Source of the DNA: Scytonema tolypothrichoides VB-61278
Lineage (GTDB): Bacteria > Cyanobacteriota > Cyanobacteriia > Cyanobacteriales > Nostocaceae
Reading direction: 5' to 3'
NCBI RefSeq assembly: GCF_000828085.3
Contig: NZ_JXCA02000023.1
Location: forward strand, 92,128 to 156,127
DNA: 64,000 bases
Shown: one piece after another, positions 26,633-36,866 of the stretch
Layout of the letters: every line of letters starts with the position of its first letter
Position numbering within the stretch: position 1 is the stretch's first letter
Position numbers and translations under genes: made by a program
The notes under the pieces: model-generated
Seen by the model: the letters and a program-made list of their open reading frames with translations, nothing else
Databases searched by the model: none
Told to the model about the DNA's origin: nothing

Positions 26633-29600
26633 CTATTTCACCGCAGCACAATTACTAGTCGGTGCTGGTGAGGACCGTTGTGGACCAGTCTTAGTCGGAT
26701 CATAACCTACCAGCAACACCTCACCTTTTTCGTTATATATCCATCCTCGGGCTGGTATTATCTCTTTGACAGGTGGCTTTTGAGATGGCTGCTTTTGTGT
26801 TGTAGTTGTTGAACTTACCGTACTTGCAACAGGCTTGACTAAATCAACCCGCACATTGTCACTACTGAGGATTTTCTTTGGATCAGTTGGAACTCCGCCA
26901 CGTCCGGTGATGGTAAAGCTGCTACCAAAACCTTTGGTACAGACATTTTGGGCAATCTGCTGTGCAGGGTCGGTGACAGTTTCTGGGAATTCAAATAATC
27001 CTTTGCTGGGGTCATTTTGTGGTGTGTTAAATTGCACAGTGCCATTGAACTGCGGACCAGCTTCAGAAGTGGCAGAGATGACGCTATCTGGTGAAAGAAA
27101 TCTGCCTCCGGTAGTTGTGATGATGATATTGCCTCCATAACCTTGTTGGGCATTGGCGGTAATATTGCTATTTTCCAGGGCTACCAAGTTAGCAGTGTTA
27201 ATGGTAATGTTGCCTCCCGTTGCTGTACCTGTGGCGTTAGTAGTGATGTTACTGTTGCGGCGCAGGATTAAGTCACGGGCGTTCAGGCTAATGTTGCCCT
27301 GTCCCCTTCTGGTGTTGGCTTCAATAAATGCTTTGTTGTCTAGCCGGATGTCTTTAGCAGTGGTAACTGTTATATTACCTGCGGTACCGTTACTCAAATT
27401 AGTGGTGGAGATTGTACCGCCATTGGTTAGAGAGAGCGATCGCGCATTAATTTCAATATTACCTGCATTGCCCACAGCCCCACTTCTCACATCACTGAAG
27501 ATGCGACTGGGGGTATCATTATTACCCACTCCCGTAATTGTGACGGCATTGCGAATATCAAGCTTTATATTTCCGGCATTGCCATTACCACCAGGAGTTG
27601 TTCCTAAGGTACCACGGACAAAGGCATTGAGTTGACCCCCATTAGTCAATTCGAGTGAGCCTGCAGTAATGTTTATTTCGCCACCGTTGCCTACACCTCC
27701 TGCTTCTACGGTACTGAAGGCAGCACTGGGGTTTCCGTGTATCTGATTCACTCCAGAAAAAGAGACGGTATCGGTGGCATTAATCCTCAGACTACCTGCA
27801 TCTCCCTTGCCAAGTGTATTGGCAACCAGTTGCGCGCCATTAGTCACTGAAACCGACCTCGCCTGAAGTTCGATGTTGCCACCTTTGCCTTCCCCCCCGC
27901 TTCCCACATTACTGAAGATGCCACTGGGGAATCTGAACAACGGATTTGCCCCAGAAAAAGAGATTGTGTCGGTGGCATTGATCTTCACACTACCAGCGTC
28001 CCCCTTGCCACTGGTATTGACGGACAGTTGCGCGCCGTCAGTCATTGAAACCGACCTCGCCTGAAGTTCAATGTTACCACCTTTGCCTTGTGCCCCACTC
28101 CTCACATCACTGAAGATACCGCTGATATCATTGTTGTCATCCACCCCAGCAAAAGAGATTGTGTCAGTGGCATTAATCCTCACACTGCCTGCATCCCCCT
28201 TGCCAGATGTGCTGGCTCTAAGTACAGCACCATTAGTTATTTCGACCGACCTACCCCGCAGTTCAATATTACCTGCATTACCTTCTGCTCCTGTGAACGC
28301 ATAGCTGAAGATACCAGTTCTGACGTCACTGCCTCTTCCATCAAAGGAGATTTTCCCACCTGCGGAAACAGTGACATTGCCTGCATTCCCCTGTCCAGAA
28401 GTGGAAGAGTTCAGATCTGAACCTCCTTTGAAAGAAACATCCTCCAAAACATTAATTTGAATATTTCCCGCATTGGCTAATCTACCAGCTTCTGCTCGTC
28501 CCGAGGTAGTGGTGGACAATGAAACGCCATTGTTGAGAGAGAGATTACGTGCTTTGACTGTAATATCACCAGCTTTGCCAGTACTGGCTCGACCTACAAA
28601 AGTGCTGACTAAACCTCCATCAAAGGAAACAGCAGCATTAGGAGCATCAATAACTATATTGCCTGCATTTCCTCTACCGAATGTACCAGCTGCTAACTGG
28701 GAGTCACCACCTAGAGAAATAGATTCAGAAACCTTGAGTTGGATATTCCCCGCATTTCCTTGTCCGGAAGTGCCACTTAGTATAGCGGTGTTGAATAAAG
28801 AGAGAGACGGCGTATCGATGACAATGTCAGCACCATTGCCTGTACCTAATGAACCCACAAGACCACTCACCTGGGCGAAGCTATTGGCGTCCGCTGTTAA
28901 GGAGACTTTATCCTTAGCTGTGATGATGATCTTTCCTGCATTTCCTTCTCCGTTAGTCGTAGAACCTATCAAAATATTGCCGTTTCCTTCCAGGGTTCCT
29001 GTGTTGATGACTACATTTCCGGCGTTTCCTGGTTCTGTAATGTTGGAACTGTTCGATGAAAAGCTGCCTGTTGAGTTTAAGATTCCACCATTAGAGTTCC
29101 TTGTTCCTTCGATTCTCACCCTATCTGTAGCATCAATTTTAATATCGCCTGCTTGAGCGCCTGGAGTTCTTAAGCCTGACTGTATCCCCGCCAAAAGAAG
29201 ACTTCCTCCCAAAAGATCTAAATTTCGGGCATTAACTGCAATATTGCCTCCCCCGCCGCCGCTAACAAGAACTCCTGCCCGATTTGTGAGCGAGACATCA
29301 GCACGTTGCACTCCCACAGGAAAATTCAAACTTCCATCAGTATTCAGCCCCACCGTTCCTGCTGCAGATAATCCTCCTAACTCAATTCTTCCTCCTTGTG
29401 CTACCAGTCCCCCGCCATTTAAACTGACGTTACCGCCTACCAGTGCTAACGAGTTTCCTTGAGGAACACCAAGAACAGCAGATTGACTGGTGATATTTTG
29501 GGGATTATCCCGAAATCCCAACCCAATCGGAACATTTATAGTTAACAACGGCGGTGCTTGCGGATTAGTGGCACTAAACTCAAACCCATTCTTAAATATC

Positions 29601-30052
29601 AAACTATTTGCCGTACTTCCTAAAAAAGAACCACCCACATCCAACCGAGCATTTGGTCCAAAGATAATCCCATTGGGGTTGATCAAGAACAAGTTAGCAC
29701 TGCCCAACACACCCAAGACACCCTGAATGTTCGAGAAATTACCCCCAGTCACTCTGGTGAGTATGTTTGCAATTCCCTGAGGATTGGAAAAATAAGCTCC
29801 TCTACCTGCATTGATATTAAATTCCTGAAAACTGTGAAACAGGTTCGCCCCACGAGTCGCGCCTCCATCAATCTGATCACTAGGAACATTCTTAATCAGG
29901 ACATTGGGAGTGACTACAGAACTTTCCGCACCGAGACTGTTGTCAGGAGTGATTTGTGCTGTTGCAACGGTGAGGTAGCCAAGGCTTGCTAGGGTAGCTA
30001 GGGGTAAGGCAAATAAAAAGAGTGGGTGATGCACCGGTTTTATCCTCAGCAT
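26633..30052 (-). CDS. TpsA-like exoprotein, filamentous-haemagglutinin N-terminal domain
   Basis: An 1139-residue secreted protein. Signal peptide about 1-33, then the two-partner-secretion domain (about 35-250) with the family signatures GANLFHSFQEFNI, YFSNPQGIANILTRVTG, NLFLINPNGIIFG and GGSFLGSTA. The rest is a right-handed beta-helix of roughly a dozen 60-70-residue repeats with NAGNI, GKGDAGSVRINATDTISF and LTNGAQLxxxTSGxG, ending in a Pro-rich tail containing a single cysteine (SNCAAVK). Export would need a TpsB porin, which is not in the window. The repeats are rich in Gly/Asn and vary in number. In cyanobacteria such proteins often lie near CHAT proteins, as here. Confidence 0.9.
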   Translation of the reverse strand: MLRIKPVHHPLFLFALPLATLASLGYLTVATAQITPDNSLGAESSVVTPNVLIKNVPSDQIDGGATRGANLFHSFQEFNINAGRGAYFSNPQGIANILTRVTGGNFSNIQGVLGVLGSANLFLINPNGIIFGPNARLDVGGSFLGSTANSLIFKNGFEFSATNPQAPPLLTINVPIGLGFRDNPQNITSQSAVLGVPQGNSLALVGGNVSLNGGGLVAQGGRIELGGLSAAGTVGLNTDGSLNFPVGVQRADVSLTNRAGVLVSGGGGGNIAVNARNLDLLGGSLLLAGIQSGLRTPGAQAGDIKIDATDRVRIEGTRNSNGGILNSTGSFSSNSSNITEPGNAGNVVINTGTLEGNGNILIGSTTNGEGNAGKIIITAKDKVSLTADANSFAQVSGLVGSLGTGNGADIVIDTPSLSLFNTAILSGTSGQGNAGNIQLKVSESISLGGDSQLAAGTFGRGNAGNIVIDAPNAAVSFDGGLVSTFVGRASTGKAGDITVKARNLSLNNGVSLSTTTSGRAEAGRLANAGNIQINVLEDVSFKGGSDLNSSTSGQGNAGNVTVSAGGKISFDGRGSDVRTGIFSYAFTGAEGNAGNIELRGRSVEITNGAVLRASTSGKGDAGSVRINATDTISFAGVDDNNDISGIFSDVRSGAQGKGGNIELQARSVSMTDGAQLSVNTSGKGDAGSVKINATDTISFSGANPLFRFPSGIFSNVGSGGEGKGGNIELQARSVSVTNGAQLVANTLGKGDAGSLRINATDTVSFSGVNQIHGNPSAAFSTVEAGGVGNGGEINITAGSLELTNGGQLNAFVRGTLGTTPGGNGNAGNIKLDIRNAVTITGVGNNDTPSRIFSDVRSGAVGNAGNIEINARSLSLTNGGTISTTNLSNGTAGNITVTTAKDIRLDNKAFIEANTRRGQGNISLNARDLILRRNSNITTNATGTATGGNITINTANLVALENSNITANAQQGYGGNIIITTTGGRFLSPDSVISATSEAGPQFNGTVQFNTPQNDPSKGLFEFPETVTDPAQQIAQNVCTKGFGSSFTITGRGGVPTDPKKILSSDNVRVDLVKPVASTVSSTTTTQKQPSQKPPVKEIIPARGWIYNEKGEVLLVGYDPTKTGPQRSSPAPTSNCAAVK

Positions 30053-30235
30053 TCTAGGAGTATTTAATATGTAATTGAGAAAAATACTTGAAAATAAGTA
30101 AAATTGTCGCTCAGTAGTACAAATATCAGGTTTTTAGGCAAATAGTACTTATTTGTAAGATTTTGTGATAAAAGCAAAGGGAGAGTTAGGGAGGGGTAGT
30201 TTTTTTCTAAGTAAAATTGCTAAATAAGCGCTTTA

Positions 30236-31987
30236 GTGATATTCATGAATTGCTCACCGATTTCGCCTTCTCTCCCCAAAGTTCCCCAGTTGCGTCCTCA
30301 TGCTCGTTTTGTCAGGAAGCAATCAATTTTGCTACAAATAGCTTTGGGGATTCTCAGTATTGGGTTAATCCCTATTCTAACCGCTCGTCCAAGCTTAAGT
30401 GCAGAGCGGTTGACTCTTTCTTATGGTATTGCAGCTCGCTCTATTTCGATTAATTCTCTGGAAACCTACGCCAAGACAGGTAAAATAGATGATGACCTGG
30501 CTGCATATGCTCAGTATGCAGGTAAAGAGCAACTCAACCAACTGCGGGAATTTTTGCTGACTCCTATTCCCCTGAATGCTGTACAAGTTTCCCAGTTTCT
30601 TTATACGCCTATTGGCGAAAGATTGTTAGAAAATTTGGGAGAAGTCGTACAACAAGAATCTCGCATTAGCGGGTTCTATGCAATTCGAGCTGCACTTATT
30701 CTTGCAGCAGCTGATCCACAAAAGTTGACTATATTAAATGTACTACGCAAGTTTCCCTCAAGAACGATTTCGATAAATTTAGTTCGCGGTTTTGAAATCG
30801 CAGAGGCATTCCAAAATGCTGTTAATCAAACTCAACAGGCGATCGCACTCATCAACAAACAGTCCTTAGATACAGCCAATATCTCTACCTCAGATAATAT
30901 TTCAGTCAGAGACTTGCCACGACCAGGAAAATATCGTTGGCAGAAGCGGAGTATTACGCTCAACGATACATCTCGTAATCGCACTTTTCCTGCTGATATT
31001 TATTTACCAGATATATCTGGCTCTCGTCCAGTCGTTGTCATCTCCCACGGACTCGGTTCTGATCGTAGCAGTTATGCTTATCTTGCAGAACACCTTGCTT
31101 CTTATGGTTTTGTCGTTGCCGTTCCAGAACATCCTGGCAGTGATGCCAAACAGTTGCAAGCACTATTATCTGGTAAGGCGGCAGAAGTCACAAGCCCTAG
31201 AGAATTTATTGACCGTCCTTTGGACGTAAAGTATTTGTTGGATCAACTCACTAACTTATCTCAAACCGACCCTGGATACAAAGGGCGTTTGAATTTGGAA
31301 CAAGTCGGCGTAGTCGGTCAATCCTTTGGTGGTTACACAGCTTTGGCTTTAGCAGGGGCACCAATTGATTTTAAGCAACTAGAAAAGAACTGCCCAGCGT
31401 CACCAGACACAATCAATGTTTCGCTGTTACTTCAGTGCTTGGCTATGAGTTTACCAAAATCTGCATATAATTTATCTGATTCACGGGTCAAAGCGGCGAT
31501 CGCCATTAATCAGATTGACAGCAGTATCCTAGGAGAAGCCAGTCTCAGCCAAATTAAAGTTCCAATCATGATCATGTCTAGCACTGCTGATACTGTTGCG
31601 CCAGCACTTCCAGAACAAATTCAACCTTTCACCTGGTTAACCACCCCAAATAAATATTTAGTCTTAATTAATGGTGCTACCCACTTCTCAACAATTGGAG
31701 AATCACAAACTTCTGGTGTACCCGTTCCCGAACAAGTCATTGGTCCGAGTCCTGCCTTAGCACAGCGATATGTCAAGGCTTTGAGTCTTCCCTTCTTCCA
31801 AACCTACGTTGCTAATCAACCAAGTTACCGTCGCTACTTGAGTGCCAATTACGTCAACGCTATTAGTCAACAACCCTTACCACTAAGTTTGGTGCAGTCT
31901 CTGAGTTTGAAAAGTTCTTCCTTGAGTGAAACCCAACAGCAGTCTGCTGTTTTGAATTCACAATATTCTATTGGTGAAGCCAAGTAA
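30236..31987 (+). CDS. Alpha/beta hydrolase with N-terminal DUF1400
   Basis: A 583-residue secreted hydrolase. GTG at 30236 or ATG at 30245 starts a hydrophobic N-terminus (about 32-52). Residues about 57-200 are the DUF1400 module found mainly in cyanobacteria (SAERLTLSYGIAARSISI, LxxYAKTGKIDDDLAAYA). The alpha/beta hydrolase part follows: oxyanion loop VVVISHGLGSDRS, nucleophile elbow GQSFGGYTAL, acidic residue in MIMSSTADTVAPA, and histidine in NGATHFSTIG. It resembles platelet-activating-factor acetylhydrolase-like esterases. The substrate is unknown. Divergent from the TpsA-like gene (183 bases between), so the two may share control. Confidence 0.9.
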   Translation: MIFMNCSPISPSLPKVPQLRPHARFVRKQSILLQIALGILSIGLIPILTARPSLSAERLTLSYGIAARSISINSLETYAKTGKIDDDLAAYAQYAGKEQLNQLREFLLTPIPLNAVQVSQFLYTPIGERLLENLGEVVQQESRISGFYAIRAALILAAADPQKLTILNVLRKFPSRTISINLVRGFEIAEAFQNAVNQTQQAIALINKQSLDTANISTSDNISVRDLPRPGKYRWQKRSITLNDTSRNRTFPADIYLPDISGSRPVVVISHGLGSDRSSYAYLAEHLASYGFVVAVPEHPGSDAKQLQALLSGKAAEVTSPREFIDRPLDVKYLLDQLTNLSQTDPGYKGRLNLEQVGVVGQSFGGYTALALAGAPIDFKQLEKNCPASPDTINVSLLLQCLAMSLPKSAYNLSDSRVKAAIAINQIDSSILGEASLSQIKVPIMIMSSTADTVAPALPEQIQPFTWLTTPNKYLVLINGATHFSTIGESQTSGVPVPEQVIGPSPALAQRYVKALSLPFFQTYVANQPSYRRYLSANYVNAISQQPLPLSLVQSLSLKSSSLSETQQQSAVLNSQYSIGEAK

Positions 31988-32151
31988 GTAGCCATCATCA
32001 ACTGCGTTCACCACAACTGATGATAATTTTTATCATCTTCTCCTGCTTCCCTGCCAAGGCGACTGAAACAAACGGGATTGAGGAGTGGGGTCCAGTCAAC
32101 GTGGGAATCATAACTTATTAACCGGACACCATATCATAGGAATATCTCTAC

Positions 32152-33123
32152 TTATTTTCCTACCAATCTATCTAAGAAATCAATCTTCACACCCAGGTTG
32201 ATTATCGCTCTTCCATCACGAGTTTTGATTTCTGCATTATTAAGACCAATTATATAAGGTTGATTACCTATGACACCAATAATTGCTCCCCCGGAAGAAC
32301 CACCAGTGGTATCACAGTCGTGTAACAACACATTGCCTTCTTCACCCACGATGCTGCAACCTTGTTGCACGCTGGCTGTTCGTCCCTTACCTGCAGTAAA
32401 AAATCGATACTTTTCTTTGTCTGTGTTAGGGAAATCACCAGAATAACCAACGAAAATATATTTATTGCGGTTTTTGGTGAGAGTTGATGACGGTAAAGAT
32501 TTCCAACCGAGATATCCGTATTTTAATCCGATAGGTTTATCGAGTTTCAAAAGCGCCCAGTCGTCAGTTTGATTCTCTAACTTCGTTTTAGTGAAATCAG
32601 TGCCATAAATGACATTTTGAACTTGGGCAATATCCGATTCATTGGCAACTCTGCCATTGATAAGATTTGGGAGAAACAAGATTTTTTGACTAAATTGGCG
32701 TGTTTCAGGGTCAATGACGCAGTGTGCATTGGTTAAAACCACATCTTCACTGATTAATGTACCTGTGCAATGATAGTCCTCGCCTTTGGTGGTCAATCCC
32801 TGTACTCTACCAATTGCCGACCAAGGATATTGTCGGCTTAACATAGGAACTCGGTCATCCCAACCAATAACTCCTCGTTTAAATTCTTGATCATCCGCTT
32901 TATCTGGTTTATTCGTCTGTTGCAAATTACGAGGTTGATAAGCTTTACCGTTTCCTTTGATACTGAAGTTCTTCACATCTTGCAATTTGGTATATTTGGG
33001 TGGAGTTGCTTTTGCTGGGGTGGTTTGGGCGTTTGCATTCCACCAGGTATTTAGCGTAATTACGCTGAGAGTCGCTGCGATAAATAATGCGATTGATTGT
33101 TTGGTGATGAGTTTGTTTTTCAT
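32152..33123 (-). CDS. Secreted trypsin-like (V8-type) serine protease
   Basis: A 323-residue chymotrypsin-fold protease. Signal peptide about 1-33 (ends NANA-Q), a propeptide-like region to about 90, then the catalytic triad: His in VLTNAHCVI, Asp in TDDWALLKLD, Ser in TTGGSSGGAIIG. The pattern resembles glutamyl endopeptidase/V8 enzymes. It should be released into the periplasm or outside. Four cysteines could form disulfides (HCTG..AHC and QQGC..LHDC). Neighbours are the DUF1400 hydrolase and the CHAT protease; a proteolytic cascade is possible but only inference. Confidence 0.9.
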   Translation of the reverse strand: MKNKLITKQSIALFIAATLSVITLNTWWNANAQTTPAKATPPKYTKLQDVKNFSIKGNGKAYQPRNLQQTNKPDKADDQEFKRGVIGWDDRVPMLSRQYPWSAIGRVQGLTTKGEDYHCTGTLISEDVVLTNAHCVIDPETRQFSQKILFLPNLINGRVANESDIAQVQNVIYGTDFTKTKLENQTDDWALLKLDKPIGLKYGYLGWKSLPSSTLTKNRNKYIFVGYSGDFPNTDKEKYRFFTAGKGRTASVQQGCSIVGEEGNVLLHDCDTTGGSSGGAIIGVIGNQPYIIGLNNAEIKTRDGRAIINLGVKIDFLDRLVGK

Positions 33124-33129
33124 GGGTAT

Positions 33130-33462
33130 TTTGTGTTGGTTTGACTGTTTTTGTATATCGTCTGTTCCAAGCGAAGAAACCTCACCCGCCTTCTTACCCT
33201 CTCCTTATCAAGGAGAGGAGAGGGTAAGAAGAGTCTTTTCTTTCTCCCTCTCCTTTACAAGGAGAGGGCTGGGGTGAGGTATCTTGGTGTCGTTTCTAAC
33301 CACAGGGCTGGGGTATTGTTGTGTTGGTTTGAGAGTTTTTGTATGTCCTGTGTTCCCAAGCGAAGAAACCTCACCCGCCTACGGCACCCTCTCCTTCAAG
33401 GAGAGGGTTTAGAGAACTTTTCTCCCTCTCCTTTATAAGGAGAGGGCTGGGGTGAGGTATCT
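33130..33462. repeat. Two direct repeats of about 150 bases
   Basis: Unit 1 (33130-33281) and unit 2 (33319-33462) both read TTGTGTTGGTTTGA..., GTTCC..AAGCGAAGAAAC, CTCACCCGCC, and end in GGAGAGGGCTGGGGTGAGG. Each contains CCCTCTCC/GGAGAGGG inverted pairs. Unit 2 ends on the stop codon of the CHAT gene; the protease gene starts next to unit 1. Confidence 0.8.
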
Positions 33463-35392
33463 AACGCCACTCTCCCTGAACAGTGAAACCCGCCCAGTAA
33501 TACGGGCTACGCCAGTTTGGGTTTTCCCATAACTTGCGTTGTGCTCCACGCAACGCCTCTGATGGACTTTTCTTTTGCTGCAACATCTCTTTGTAAAATT
33601 CCTGCATCAATATTGATGTACCTTCATCGTCAATCTGCCACAGCGACAGCATAACCCGCGCTGCACCTGCATACATTAACCCGCGTGTCAACCCCACTAA
33701 ACCTTCACCGTTGACGTTTTTACCAAGTCCGGTTTCGCAGGCACTCAACACGATTAACTCTGCTGGGTAGTCTTGGTTAAATAAATCTCCCAAGCGCAAG
33801 TATCCTCTGATTGGCTTGCCTTTTTTATCAACCAATGACAGTACAATCCCGGATAACTCTGGTTGCTGTTGATTGACAAACCCGTGAGTGGCAAAATGCA
33901 AGAGACGGAATTGATTAAGGGTTTTGCTTGTTGCCCAGTCGTAATTGGCATCAAAGCTCAATGCTTCCAGGCTAGTTGCTGCTGGTATCAGTTTTAAAAT
34001 TCCTTTTGCTTCTTCTGCTGTATTGGCTAGCCTGGGCAAACCATTGCGTTTCAGGCTTCTGGCGGAACGGTTAAGGGCAGAGCGTTCAACTTCGAGTTCG
34101 GAACCGAGTTGAGTATTTTCTGGTTTACCTGTCACTCGTGTGTCGGTAGCACTGTATACCGGATCGGCGAGAATAGCTATGGCTCTGGGTGCGGGTTTGC
34201 GGTTGGCAAGTTTTTGGCGTTGGATGGCGATGGTGGAGGCTGAGGGTAAATTGACAATTTCATGGTTTATCATCAGTGGTTGGTATTTACTTGAAGTGAT
34301 ATCAGCTAATGCCCCAAAGGGAATCGTTTGTAGCCCACCATCAGCAACAATCACCAAACGCTTTCCGGGTAATTTATCAGCAACAGGTGCGAGAATCAGT
34401 TGACTGAGTTGTTTTGCGCTGTTAATGGCTAAGTCAGTAGTTGTTGCTTGCTGCAAATCTGTATGAAATCCCGATGCAACTTTTTCTATTTCCTTTTGTC
34501 CGGGGAGGGTGTAAACTTGCATTGAGGTGGGAGTGACTGCCCACAAATAACTGCGTTCTTCTCCCAAGGAATATTGCAATAGCAGAGTGTCTTTATCAAG
34601 TTGTTGTTGGATTTGCGGTAATTTGAGAATGTCCTTGGAGGGATTTGGGTTTGTCAGTTTTGCATATTCTGGGCTAGTCGTACGGATTTTGGCTTGCACT
34701 TGTTGGTGTTGGCTGAAGAGATTTTCAATTTCTATGGTGTGTCTTTGAATAGCTGCTTTGGTGATGAAGTCGTTTTTATTTGGTGAATTTGCTAAATTTT
34801 GCCGTAGTGTCTCTGTTGCATCAATTTGCTGTCGTAAGTTGCGTTCCTGTTGTATGAGTTCTGGGTTTGCACCTTTGAGAATGTTGGCATGAGCTTCGTT
34901 TAACAACTCTATCAAACTTCTGGCACGAGAACGTTCGCTGATGTGTAGGGCTAATGCATCGTATCCTTGGGATGGGTCTTTTTTGTGCAGTTGCATCAGC
35001 AGGTCGATGTAGAATTTGTAAACGTCCTGCTGAGTGGCAAAGTAGGAAGTGCGGAGTTCTTGTCTGTCGATTTTGGTGCGTAATTCTTCGATAATTTTGA
35101 TTGCGGCTTCTACGTTGGTGCGGGCTGCTTGTAGGTTGCTGCGATCGCGTTCTATGTACGCGAGGTTGTAAAGGGTTGTTGCTTCAAGAGCTTTGTCGCC
35201 CACTTGTTGACTCAAAGGCAGAGCAGAGTTTAAGTATTTGAGGGCACTTTGTTTATCTCCTAATGAGTCGTAGACAGCGCCAATATTGTTGAGGGTTTTT
35301 GCTTCTCCTAGTTTGTCGCCCACTTGTTTACTCAAAGGCAGAGCAGAGTTTAAGTATTTGAGGGCATTTTGTTTATCTCCTATTCCCCTCGT
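33461..35392 (-). pseudogene. CHAT protease with TPR, main fragment (frame break at N-terminal TPRs)
   Basis: Open from 35392 and without a standard start until TTG 35335, from which 624 residues follow. The first part has TPR units (GDKLGEAKTLNNIGAVYDSLGDKQSALKYL type), a helical linker, then a CHAT domain of about 330 residues with the caspase-like dyad: His484 in HFATHGFVN and Cys533 in LSACETGLG. CHAT proteins are cyanobacterial relatives of separase and Craspase-type proteases. The N-terminal end lies in another frame at 35380-35703. The protease part itself is intact, so the fragment could still be active if translated from the TTG. Confidence 0.82.
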
Positions 35393-35703
35393 TTATCCCC
35401 TGCCTTGCGCCACAATACCAGCGCTTCTTGCCATTTTTCTATTGCCTGCCGCCGAGATACTGCTGTCCCTTGTTTGTAAAGTGCCATCCCCTCGTCATAA
35501 ACTTTTTTTGCTGCGGCGCTGGTTGGATCTTGCTGTGTTGTGGCTGGTTGCTGTGCGATTTGCGACTGTTTTAATGTGCTTCTTGCTCCGACTGATTCGG
35601 ATAATAAAACGACACTTAGCAAGCAGATTAAACTGTAAAGCTTAATTTTTGGTCTTATATATCTGAAAAAATCGCTTTTTGTCGGTTTTGCTTTCATCTT
35701 CAA
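35380..35703 (-). pseudogene. CHAT/TPR protein, N-terminal fragment with signal peptide
   Basis: A 107-residue reading frame: basic start, hydrophobic segment at about 21-36, a linker, then the opening TPR helix (AAKKVYDEGMALYKQ...AIEKWQEALVLWRKAGDKRGE) and a stop at 35380. The frame of the main fragment is open from 35392, so the two overlap by 13 bases. By comparison with the following repeats about 16 residues (EAxTLNNIGxVYDSL) are missing at the junction, which indicates an out-of-frame deletion between two GATAAAC copies rather than a one-base error. The signal segment means the intact protein was exported or membrane-bound. Confidence 0.75.
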
Positions 35704-36045
35704 GTTGATGTTGGTAATTATGCATAGGGAAATTAGTTCCGTATCAATACGGGAGGTAGATACAAATTATTAAATTTTTCTCAGAAAATACACGAAATCT
35801 ACATGGAGTTTAGTTTAAAGCCAGCGTGGAAATTAAATCAACCTGGTTTCGTTTTCTGCAACAAAGTTTAGAGAAATTGTCTTTTTGGACTGGAAGATGA
35901 TTTTAGAGTTGCTCATGGGTGTTTGTCGGAGCTTTTATTACATCTATTTCTGGGGTTTGAGGACTTATGCAGTTTTTGTGAGCAAAATCAAAAATGAGGA
36001 TTAGCATAAGTAATGTAACTTCCTCACAATCACCACGAGTTACTC
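35704..36045. other. Intergenic region between divergent genes
   Basis: 342 AT-rich bases that should hold the promoters of the CHAT gene and of the ferritin-like gene. I see no repeat or strong motif. Confidence 0.4.
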
Positions 36046-36792
36046 ATGAACTTCTCGACTTATGTCATGCACTTAGTTGGTTCTGGTGCAATGGCTTATT
36101 ACTCTGCTTTGCAAATCCGCGATCTCAAAACCCGCCCCAATGTGCTTGCAGGCTTTCAGTTAGCAGAGTCTGGTTCTGTTCCGTTTCTGACTAAGCTGGG
36201 CGATCGCGCTGCAGCAGAAGGCGACACATGGCTAGCCGAAAAGCTGGCAAAACACGCATCCGATGAAACCAGACACGGTCAAATCTTTGCTCATGCCTTA
36301 AAACAACTTAACAAAAGAGTTATAGATTTTAAAAGTTTGCCTCAGAATACAGAGGAAAAGAAAACTCAACAACGACGCAGCCCCTTTTTTGCTGCATACT
36401 ATGAAGGTTACTCTCAAGAGCAGGTTAAACCTGAGATCATTGATTGGGATGTGTTCATGGCTAGCACCTACATCTTAGAATTGGATGCTAGCAAAGACTT
36501 TACTCGCATGGCAAATGTCTTACCTGAAGATGATCCAATTGCTCGTAACCTCAAACAGGGGATGTTGAGTATTGCTAAGGATGAAACAGGTCATGCTGCT
36601 TATTTGTATGAAGCCATGACACGGCGGATGTCTGCAAGCAAAGTCCAGCAACTTGTGGATGAGTGGCGTACTCGTAAGATTAATGCTTTAGTAGCGTTTG
36701 CAAGTAATATGTTGCAAGGCAATGATAATAGATCTTCCTTGGTGCAGGATGGTGCGCCATCGGAGAGTGAGTCTGAGTTGATAGTTGCGTGA
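36046..36792 (+). CDS. Ferritin-like diiron protein
   Basis: A 248-residue all-helical protein of the ferritin-like superfamily. Two E-x-x-H motifs in the right places, ASDETRHGQIF (about residue 74) and AKDETGHAAYLY (about 182), plus earlier glutamates (FQLAESGSVPF; ILELDAS) can bind a diiron centre. It resembles cyanobacterial ferritin-like/rubrerythrin-type or MiaE-like proteins; the reaction is unknown. It begins MNFSTYVMHLVGSG and ends in an acidic, low-complexity tail. Stands alone. Confidence 0.8.
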   Translation: MNFSTYVMHLVGSGAMAYYSALQIRDLKTRPNVLAGFQLAESGSVPFLTKLGDRAAAEGDTWLAEKLAKHASDETRHGQIFAHALKQLNKRVIDFKSLPQNTEEKKTQQRRSPFFAAYYEGYSQEQVKPEIIDWDVFMASTYILELDASKDFTRMANVLPEDDPIARNLKQGMLSIAKDETGHAAYLYEAMTRRMSASKVQQLVDEWRTRKINALVAFASNMLQGNDNRSSLVQDGAPSESESELIVA

Positions 36793-36866
36793 TAACTTGG
36801 AGGTAGGGTTAGAAAATACTACCACTACCTCCATATGCAGAATTGATGTGAATTGGAGTACTTGAG

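Noticed and set aside
26835-29726. Several long plus-strand open frames opposite the TpsA-like gene
   Set aside because: They mirror the Gly/Asn-rich repeats of the real gene, contain no family motif and no ribosome sites.
35380-35392. Programmed minus-one frameshift joining the CHAT fragments
   Set aside because: There is no standard slippery heptamer, and joining here would still leave a TPR about 16 residues short, so a deletion explains it better.
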